DNA from: Pseudomonas mohnii
Lineage (GTDB): Bacteria; Pseudomonadota; Gammaproteobacteria; Pseudomonadales; Pseudomonadaceae
Assembly (NCBI RefSeq): GCF_900105115.1
Contig: NZ_FNRV01000001.1
Coordinates: 2,899,501-2,963,500 of the forward strand
Direction of reading: 5' to 3'
Length of the DNA stretch: 64,000 bases
This document shows, piece by piece, positions 57,853-64,000 of this stretch (its first letter is position 1; each line of letters begins with the position of its first letter). The position numbers and the translations under genes were made by a program. The notes beneath the pieces are model-generated. The model saw only the letters and a list, made by a program, of their open reading frames with translations. It was not told where the DNA came from and did no database searches.

Positions 57853-59745
57853 ATGACCAGAAACATGAAGTTCAGCCACAAGATTTTGTTGGCTGCTGCC
57901 CTCGTGGTGGCCGTTGCATTCGCTTGTTTCATCCTGTTCAACGACTATCGCCAGCGTCAAACGCTGCATAACAGCACCGAAGCCTCGATGCAGGAACTCG
58001 GCAGCCTGACCACCCGTAATATTCAGACCTGGCTGGAAAGCCGCATACAGTTGCTGCAATCGATGGCCCAACAGGTCAGCGCCGATGGCAGCGCCCCCGC
58101 CAGCCTGAAACGCATCATCGACTTGCCCGCCTACACCGGCAACTTCCAGCTGAGTTACTTCGGCGGTGCCGACGGCGTCATGTTCTCGGTCCCGACCGGT
58201 AACCGTGCGGCGGACTACGATCCGCGCGCCCGTGGCTGGTACAAGGCGGCCACCGGCGCGCAGCAGACCATCGTCACCGAACCGTATATCTCCGCCTCGT
58301 CGGGCAAACTGGTGATCACCGTCGCGACCCCGGTACAACGCCAGGGCCAGATGATCGGCGTCGCCGGCGCCGACATCGACCTGTCCAGCATCAGTGCAAT
58401 CATCAACTCGCTGAACTTCGGCGGTCACGGTCATGCCTTCATTGTCAGCGCCGACGGCAAGATCCTGATCCATCCGGACAGCAAACTGGTGCTCAAAAAC
58501 CTGGCCGATGCCTACCCCAACGGTGTGCCGAAAGTCAGCCCGGGCCTGAAAGAAATCGAGGTCGACGCAAAGAAACAGTTCATCTCGTTCACCCACGTCA
58601 ACGGCGTGCCTTCAGCCGATTGGTATGTGGCGCTGGTGCTGGACCAGGACACCGCGTTCTCGATGCTCAGCGAATTCCGCACCTCGGCGCTCATCGCCAT
58701 GGTGATTGCCGTGGTGATCATCATCGCGTTGCTGAGCATGCTGATCAGTTTCCTGATGCAGCCGTTGCTGGCCATGGGTCGCGCCATGCATGACATCGCC
58801 GAAGGCGAAGGGGATCTGACCAAACGCCTGACCATTCACGGTCACGACGAATTCGGCGCGCTGGGGCTGTCATTCAACCGCTTTGTCGAACGCATTCACA
58901 CCTCGATCATTGAAGTGTCCTCGGCCACCGGCCAGGTCAACGAAGTGGCGCTGCGTGTGGTGGCCGCCTCGAACTCGTCGATGTTCAACTCCGACCAGCA
59001 GGCCTCGCGTACCAGCAGCGTCGCTGCGGCGATCAACCAGCTCGGCGCCGCCGCCCAGGAAATCGCCCAGAACGCTGCCCTCGCCTCCCAGCATTCGAGC
59101 GATGCCCGTAGCCTGGCCGAAGACGGTCAGCAGGTGGTGGACAAAACCATCAGCGCGATGCAGCAGCTCTCGGCGAAGATCAGCGATTCGTGCGGCAACA
59201 TCGAGACGCTCAACAGCAACACCGTCAACATCGGGCAGATTCTGGACGTGATCACCAGTATCTCCCAGCAGACCAACCTGCTGGCGCTGAACGCTGCCAT
59301 TGAAGCGGCGCGTGCCGGTGAAGCCGGACGCGGGTTTGCAGTGGTGGCCGATGAGGTGCGCAACCTCGCCCACCGCACTCAGGATTCGGCACAGCAAGTG
59401 CAGAAGATGATCGAAGAACTGCAGGTCGGCGCGCGGGAAGCGGTCACCATCATGACCGACAGTCAGCGCCAGAGCGAAAGCAGTGTCGGCATCGCCAACC
59501 AGGCCGGAGAACGCCTGGGCAGCGTGACCCAGCGCATCGGCGAAATCGACGGCATGAACCAGTCGGTCGCCACCGCGACCGAAGAACAGACAGCCGTGGT
59601 GGAATCGATCAACGTCGACATCACCGAGATCAACACGCTGAACCAGGAAGGTGTGGAGAACCTGCAGGCGACTTTGCGCGCGTGTTCAGACCTGGAACAG
59701 CAGGCGGCGCGATTGAAGCACCTGGTGGGTAGTTTCAGAATCTGA
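57853..59745 (+). CDS. dCache chemoreceptor of the amino-acid-sensing (PctA-like) type
   Basis: A 630-residue methyl-accepting protein. TM1 spans about 9-30, the periplasmic dCache_1 sensor about 35-275, and TM2 about 278-300. HAMP and the signalling domain follow with tip residues [20 protein letters not shown]. The sensor carries the residues of the known amino-acid-binding motif: Tyr122, Arg127, Trp129 and Tyr130 in [10 protein letters not shown], Tyr in VTEPYIS, and Asp in GADIDL. Start ATG 57853 ([10 protein letters not shown]) aligns with the PctA family; ATG 57865 is possible. The last 24 codons and stop are copied in the 120-bp tandem duplication downstream. Confidence 0.92.
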   Translation: MTRNMKFSHKILLAAALVVAVAFACFILFNDYRQRQTLHNSTEASMQELGSLTTRNIQTWLESRIQLLQSMAQQVSADGSAPASLKRIIDLPAYTGNFQLSYFGGADGVMFSVPTGNRAADYDPRARGWYKAATGAQQTIVTEPYISASSGKLVITVATPVQRQGQMIGVAGADIDLSSISAIINSLNFGGHGHAFIVSADGKILIHPDSKLVLKNLADAYPNGVPKVSPGLKEIEVDAKKQFISFTHVNGVPSADWYVALVLDQDTAFSMLSEFRTSALIAMVIAVVIIIALLSMLISFLMQPLLAMGRAMHDIAEGEGDLTKRLTIHGHDEFGALGLSFNRFVERIHTSIIEVSSATGQVNEVALRVVAASNSSMFNSDQQASRTSSVAAAINQLGAAAQEIAQNAALASQHSSDARSLAEDGQQVVDKTISAMQQLSAKISDSCGNIETLNSNTVNIGQILDVITSISQQTNLLALNAAIEAARAGEAGRGFAVVADEVRNLAHRTQDSAQQVQKMIEELQVGAREAVTIMTDSQRQSESSVGIANQAGERLGSVTQRIGEIDGMNQSVATATEEQTAVVESINVDITEINTLNQEGVENLQATLRACSDLEQQAARLKHLVGSFRI

Positions 59746-59912
59746 GGTGCTGCTACCGGCACAATCGCTAGCAGGCTAGCTCCCACAGGGGATTTGCGCG
59801 CGTGTTCAGATCTGGAGCAGCAGGCGGTGCGATTGAAGCATCTGGTGGGTAGTTTCAGAATCTGAGGTGCTGCTACCGGCACAATCGCTAGCAGGCTAGC
59901 TCCCACAGGGGA
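59673..59912. repeat. Tandem duplication, two 120-bp units
   Basis: 59673-59792 and 59793-59912 agree at all but about four positions. Each unit holds the last codons of the chemoreceptor ([18 protein letters not shown]) plus TCGCTAGCAGGCTAGCTCCC, a REP arm. A further REP arm with CCAGCCTGCTGGCGAT follows to about 59958. Confidence 0.93.
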
Positions 59913-59979
59913 TTTGTGAGCGCCACAGATCAAATGTGGGAGCCAGCCTGCTGGCGATGGAAGCCGCCGCCCCAAAAAG

Positions 59980-60582
59980 CTAGAACCGTGACCCCGGCTT
60001 CGACAGAAACGCCAACTCCTCAGCCGTAGACGCCCGCCCCAACACCGCATTGCGATGGGGAAACCGTCCAAACTGCGCAATCACTTTCTGATGCTTTTCG
60101 GCGTAATCCAGATAGTCGGCAAACAGCGCCCGATCGACGTCCGGCTGTTGCGCCACCAGTTCGATGTAACGCGAGACACCTTCGTTCTGTACCGCCAGAT
60201 GTTCGCTGTGTTCGAACACCAGGTAGATGAACACCCGCTGAATGGGGCGCAACTGGCGATCGAAGTCCGCAGCCATGCCTTGCGCTACCAGCGCCTGAGC
60301 CCTGGTGTCGCCGGAAAAAGCCTTGGGGGAGTCGCGAAAGATCATTCGCGGGAGTTGATCGAGTAGCAGCACCAGAGCCAGCCAACCTTCGGGGCATTGC
60401 GCCCAATCGGTCAAACCGCCGGTCAGCGCCTGCTCGACCTGGCCCCCGAAACGCGTGCGCGCTTCGAGGTCCTGGCTGTCACGCTTGCCGAACCATAACG
60501 TGCCCTTGTCAGCCGCCACCTCCCTGGAAGATTCGGCTTTACCGAACCACCATTCGAGCAACGGCTGCCAGGGCGCGTTCAT
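59980..60582 (-). CDS. DUF924 family protein
   Basis: A 200-residue helical, TPR-like DUF924 protein. Family stretches are LLEWWFGK near the start, GWLALVLLLDQLPRMIFRDSPKAF, and FIYLVFEHSEHLAVQ, with a C-terminal RFPHRNAVLGR. It is probably cytoplasmic, since no signal peptide is seen. Function is unknown. The gene begins 3 bases after fbp on the same strand, so the two are cotranscribed. Confidence 0.92.
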   Translation of the reverse strand: MNAPWQPLLEWWFGKAESSREVAADKGTLWFGKRDSQDLEARTRFGGQVEQALTGGLTDWAQCPEGWLALVLLLDQLPRMIFRDSPKAFSGDTRAQALVAQGMAADFDRQLRPIQRVFIYLVFEHSEHLAVQNEGVSRYIELVAQQPDVDRALFADYLDYAEKHQKVIAQFGRFPHRNAVLGRASTAEELAFLSKPGSRF

Positions 60583-60585
60583 GGT

Positions 60586-61596
60586 TTATTCCTTGTGGTA
60601 ACCCGTGACACGTGCAACTTCTTCTTTCGAGCCGAGGAACACCGCAACACGCTGGTGCAGGCCGTCAGGCTTGATGTCGAGGATGCGCTGGTGGCCGTCG
60701 GTGGACGCGCCGCCCGCCTGTTCCACCAGGAACGACATCGGGTTGGCTTCGTACATCAGGCGCAGTTTGCCCGGCTTCGATGGCTCGCGGCTGTCGCGTG
60801 GGTACATGAACAGACCGCCACGGGTCAGGATGCGGTGCACGTCAGCCACCATCGCGGCGACCCAGCGCATGTTGTAGTTCTTTTTCAGCGGGCCTTCTTC
60901 GCCCGCCAGCAATTCGCTGACGTAGCGTTGCACCGGGGCTTCCCAGTGACGCTGGTTGGACATGTTGATGGCGAATTCCTGGGTGGTTTCAGGAATGGTG
61001 ATGTCTTCGTGGGTGAGTACGAAGCTGCCCATTTCGCGGTCCAGGGTGAAACCTTTGACGCCGTCGCCCAGGGTCAACACCAGCATGGTCTGCGGACCGT
61101 AGATGGCATAACCGGCGGCTACTTGCTGGGTGCCTGGCTGCAGGAAGGCCTTTTCGTTCAGGGCTTCGTTCTGGCTCAGGTATTCGCTCGGGCAGCGCAG
61201 CACCGAGAAGATGGTACCGACCGGTGCGTTGATGTCGATGTTCGACGAACCGTCCAGCGGGTCGAAAACCAGCAGGTAGGCGCCTTTCGGGTATTTGCCC
61301 GGGATCTGGTAAGCATTGTCCATTTCTTCGGACGCCATGCCAGCCAGGTGACCGCCCCATTCGTTGGCTTCCAGCAGGATCTCGTTGGACAGAACGTCGA
61401 GCTTCTTCTGCACTTCGCCCTGGACGTTTTCAGTGCCCATGCTGCCCAGAACGCCGCCCAGGGCGCCTTTGGAAACGGCGTGGCTGATCTCCTTGCAGGC
61501 ACGCGCCACCACTTCGATCAGGAAGCGCAGATCGGCAGGAGTGTTGTTGCTACGGGTCTGCTCAATCAAATAGCGACTCAAGGTAACGCGGGACAT
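60586..61596 (-). CDS. fbp: Fructose-1,6-bisphosphatase class I
   Basis: A 336-residue gluconeogenic enzyme that converts fructose 1,6-bisphosphate to fructose 6-phosphate. The metal-binding motif is [19 protein letters not shown] near residue 115, and the acidic SEEMDNAYQ loop precedes it. [13 protein letters not shown] and [20 protein letters not shown] hold substrate-binding Arg, Lys and Tyr residues. Length is typical. It heads the fbp-DUF924 pair. The upstream gap contains a REP doublet. Confidence 0.96.
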   Translation of the reverse strand: MSRVTLSRYLIEQTRSNNTPADLRFLIEVVARACKEISHAVSKGALGGVLGSMGTENVQGEVQKKLDVLSNEILLEANEWGGHLAGMASEEMDNAYQIPGKYPKGAYLLVFDPLDGSSNIDINAPVGTIFSVLRCPSEYLSQNEALNEKAFLQPGTQQVAAGYAIYGPQTMLVLTLGDGVKGFTLDREMGSFVLTHEDITIPETTQEFAINMSNQRHWEAPVQRYVSELLAGEEGPLKKNYNMRWVAAMVADVHRILTRGGLFMYPRDSREPSKPGKLRLMYEANPMSFLVEQAGGASTDGHQRILDIKPDGLHQRVAVFLGSKEEVARVTGYHKE

Positions 61597-61782
61597 GGAA
61601 GGCTCCGGAGGAATGGGGGGCTAAAAACCCGCGCAGTTTAACGCGAGTCGGGGCGCATTTCCTCCTATCAGACGTGATCGACCGAAGAGAGTTCATGCGC
61701 GGGGTTCAGCGTAGTTGGAAATGGTCCGGGTGTGAGCCGAAAAGTAGCGGTCATTTCAGCCTTTCCATTGACTGATCGACCG

Positions 61783-61850
61783 CTATCGCGGGCAAGCCCG
61801 CTCCCACGGGTACTGCGCTTTCTTGTGGGAGCGAGCCTGCTCGCGATGGG
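61783..61850. repeat. REP doublet of mixed cores
   Basis: CTATCGCGGGCAAGCCCGCT and GTGGGAGCGAGCCTGCTCGC form an inverted pair. The remainder of 61597-61867 is the fbp leader and shows no gene. Confidence 0.82.
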
Positions 61851-61867
61851 GTGCGAAGCACCCGAGT

Positions 61868-63238
61868 TCAGGATTTGGCGGGCGGTTTGCGCAGCAGACT
61901 GAACGCCATCGCCGCCAGGAACAGCACGCTCAGCAACAAAACGGCCCACAGGCCGAATTTCTTCCAGTCAGTGCCTGTGGACGCCTGCACCGGCGAGGCA
62001 ACCGGCGTAACCACACCCCCACCCTCGACCGAAGCCTTGCCCAGCGTCGCCAGTTTCGCAGCGCTGTAATCCGGAATCAGCGTCGACAACGGCAAGTTAG
62101 CGGCCTTCACCGTGGAACTTCCCAGCGCCAGGGTATAAGGCCCCGGCCCGCGAGCCAGGAACACCAATTGCGTGGCGCGCACGGCGTACTTGACCATCGG
62201 AGCCTGAGCACCCAGACCGCCGCCGCGCTCGTCCACGGTCAGTTTCAACTGCTGGACCGTTTGCCCCGGCAGCTGTAGCTCGTTCTGCACCACATCCTGG
62301 CCGTTCTGCGTCAGGCGATAGAGCAAAGCGCTGCTCATCGGTTGCCATGGCAGGCTGCTGTCCCGACGCCCGTCCAAGGTCACTGGCGCCAGGCTGTTGG
62401 GCTGGCTCAACTCGACCTGCACCCGCTCGACGTTCAGCCCCATCGGCAACTGCCAGGTGTATTCACCGGCCTTCACGCTGCTGCCGGCCAACGCTGGCGA
62501 CCAGACCAACGGCAGCGGCAGGCGGCGGGAGCTGGCGCTTTCCAGTTGCGCCGACGTGAGGGTCGGTGCCGAGTACGGGGTGTCCCACAGCAAGCGCAGA
62601 TAGCGCGCCGACAGTCCTGGCAGACCGACCTCGTGTTGTTCGACCCGCTCATCGGCAAAGGTCAGCCGCGCCACCTGTCCTTCGCCCCAGGACTGCCAAT
62701 GCTGCAAATCGTCGCTGGCCTCGATGCTGAAACGTTGAAAACCATCGCGCTCACTGGTCCAGTCGAGAATCAGCTGCTGCAACGGCGCCTTGATGGCACT
62801 GGCGTCGAGCAACCAGCCACGCAACGCTTCTTCGCCGGCCTCCAGCTGACTGGAGGGCTGCACCTCGACCAGGGTGCCATTGGCGCTCGACTGCACCCGC
62901 ACGCTTGGCGCGTGTTCGGTGGCGTCCATCGAGTTGTACAGCGGGAACCATTTCACGTCGGTCAGCCTGCGGTTGTCAGCGGTTTGCGCGGTTTCCCGGG
63001 CCAGGGCGTAGGCCTGTGCATCACCCGCCGCGTCGAACACACGTACATCGCTCAGGTCGGTCTGCCGTGCATTCAGTTGCACGACCATGGGCAAATCGAG
63101 GCGATACCACGGGCCTTCGCCACTGACGGACAACGGCACCTGCGTGGCGAAGTCCGCCGGTTTGTCCTGGGCAACAGCGGCCATGGCCATTCCCATTGCA
63201 ACTGCGCCCAACCAGCCCAGGTTCAGCTTATGACTCAA
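61868..63238 (-). CDS. DUF3999 exported membrane-anchored protein
   Basis: A 456-residue protein. A signal peptide ends near AAVAQ-DKP, followed by a large beta-rich periplasmic part (TQVPLSVSGEGPWYRLDLP, IEASDDLQHWQSWGEG) and one C-terminal membrane helix (about 425-447). The start is TTG at 63238 with GGAG about 7 bases upstream, overlapping the stop of the DUF2339 gene by three to four bases. DUF3999 and DUF2339 are regular partners in pseudomonads. Function is unknown; a cell-envelope role is inferred from topology. Confidence 0.9.
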   Translation of the reverse strand: MSHKLNLGWLGAVAMGMAMAAVAQDKPADFATQVPLSVSGEGPWYRLDLPMVVQLNARQTDLSDVRVFDAAGDAQAYALARETAQTADNRRLTDVKWFPLYNSMDATEHAPSVRVQSSANGTLVEVQPSSQLEAGEEALRGWLLDASAIKAPLQQLILDWTSERDGFQRFSIEASDDLQHWQSWGEGQVARLTFADERVEQHEVGLPGLSARYLRLLWDTPYSAPTLTSAQLESASSRRLPLPLVWSPALAGSSVKAGEYTWQLPMGLNVERVQVELSQPNSLAPVTLDGRRDSSLPWQPMSSALLYRLTQNGQDVVQNELQLPGQTVQQLKLTVDERGGGLGAQAPMVKYAVRATQLVFLARGPGPYTLALGSSTVKAANLPLSTLIPDYSAAKLATLGKASVEGGGVVTPVASPVQASTGTDWKKFGLWAVLLLSVLFLAAMAFSLLRKPPAKS

Positions 63239-64000
63239 GACGACACTCCTTCGGATTCCGGGGCCGGTTTTTCAGCTTCCGGCACAGGCTCGGCGCGCTT
63301 GGGCGGCAACGGGGCGAAATAGCCCACCACCAGCAGCAATACACCAACGCCGATAAACGAAACGATCCGCGCCAGACCGCCGCGGTTACTCAACTCAACA
63401 AAGAACAGCTTGGCCACCACCACGCCGATCAGCGCCGCACCGATCAACCAGACTTCGCGACGGTGGCGCAAATGGCCACCAATCATCAGCCCCAAGGCCA
63501 TCAAGGTCCAGACGATCGACAGGCCGGCCTGCACCAACATGGATTCGAGCAACGCATCCAGCTCGAACGCTACACCGCCCCAATGGTGCGCGGTACGCAT
63601 CACCAGCGCAGTGAAGAACGCGAACAACGAGACACCGGCGATCAGTTGCGTGGCGCAAGCGGCGTAAACGCTGCCGATAACCCGTTGTGTCACCGCGCTG
63701 CGGGACCAGGCGTAGACACCGGACAGCGCAAACAACAAACCCAATTCGAGCGGGTTGATCAACGGCACGTACGGCAGCGGTTCGGCGGTGCCGTCACTGA
63801 CGATATTGGCCAGCCAGAACCAGCCCAGCATCAGCAAGGCCAACGGCGCGGCGGCATACACGCGGTACTCGCGGGGATAAGCCGAAACCGGCCAAGGCCA
63901 TGCACGCGCAGCGGCCATCAGCACCAGATACAGGCTCGGCAGGATCGCCCAACCCAACCAGCGCCAAGCGTTGTACTGCTCGGACAACAGCAGCAGGCCA
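63235..64000 (-). CDS. DUF2339 multi-spanning membrane protein, C-terminal part
   Basis: About 255 residues of the C-terminal end are visible and the frame stays open to base 64000, so the start lies outside the window. At least seven hydrophobic segments are visible, for example WAILPSLYLVLMAAARAW, LIAGVSLFAFFTALV and IGVGVLLLVVGYF, ending in a Pro/Glu-rich cytoplasmic tail. DUF2339 proteins are usually very large polytopic membrane proteins of unknown function. It is coupled to the DUF3999 gene by overlap. Confidence 0.85.
   Translation of the reverse strand, partial: GLLLLSEQYNAWRWLGWAILPSLYLVLMAAARAWPWPVSAYPREYRVYAAAPLALLMLGWFWLANIVSDGTAEPLPYVPLINPLELGLLFALSGVYAWSRSAVTQRVIGSVYAACATQLIAGVSLFAFFTALVMRTAHHWGGVAFELDALLESMLVQAGLSIVWTLMALGLMIGGHLRHRREVWLIGAALIGVVVAKLFFVELSNRGGLARIVSFIGVGVLLLVVGYFAPLPPKRAEPVPEAEKPAPESEGVSS

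Overview
The window is a 64-kb stretch of ordinary chromosomal DNA from a Pseudomonas of the P. fluorescens group. This is judged from gene content and order (phaC1ZC2DFI next to hslVU and ubiE-ubiJ-ubiB-hisIE-tatABC, an opgGH pair, a five-step hut locus with hutF/hutC/hutD), from the high GC, and from the very dense Pseudomonas-type REP palindromes (GAGCGAGC..GCTCGC family) in most gaps. No rRNA, tRNA, prophage, transposase or CRISPR array is visible.

Layout. 1-9 kb: 3' end of a class A penicillin-binding protein gene, malic enzyme, a secreted thermonuclease, rpmE, priA, argS and a SPOR-domain protein. 9-12 kb: hslVU and a DUF971 gene. 12-19.3 kb: medium-chain PHA cluster, phaC1-phaZ-phaC2-phaD on the plus strand facing phaI-phaF and a PHA-system small protein on the minus strand. 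19.4-25.5 kb: ubiE-ubiJ-ubiB, hisI-hisE, tatA-tatB-tatC and rsmE, a tightly packed housekeeping run. 25.6-30.4 kb: an HBM-like chemoreceptor and a polar amino acid ABC transporter. 30.5-35 kb: opgG-opgH for periplasmic glucans. 35.2-38.8 kb: dtd-pip, an HSL-type esterase and an orphan choline/betaine-binding protein. 39-40 kb: a small islet with one secreted protein gene and an apparent duplication of the 3' end of hutG.

40-56.6 kb is the histidine-utilisation locus: hutU, a hutT-type permease, hutX-hutW-hutV, two hutH paralogues, hutI and hutG all run leftward from one region that holds a good sigma-54 -24/-12 element overlapped downstream by a HutC-type TGTA-N2-TACA operator. hutD and hutC run leftward and hutF rightward from a second operator. 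A methyl-accepting chemotaxis gene sits inside the locus between hutU and hutD. One HutH paralogue lacks exactly the Ala-Ser-Gly triad that makes the MIO cofactor, so it cannot be a normal histidase.

56.7-64 kb: lipocalin and small lipoprotein, an amino-acid-type dCache chemoreceptor whose 3' end plus REP is tandemly duplicated (120-bp unit), DUF924, fbp, DUF3999 and a truncated DUF2339 gene running off the window. Most of the sequence is core genome. The points that deserve a second look are the MIO-less HutH, the chemoreceptor in the hut locus, the hutG-flanked islet, the tandem duplication at 59.7 kb, the 127-bp palindromic element at the hutX stop codon and a multi-hairpin element before hslV.
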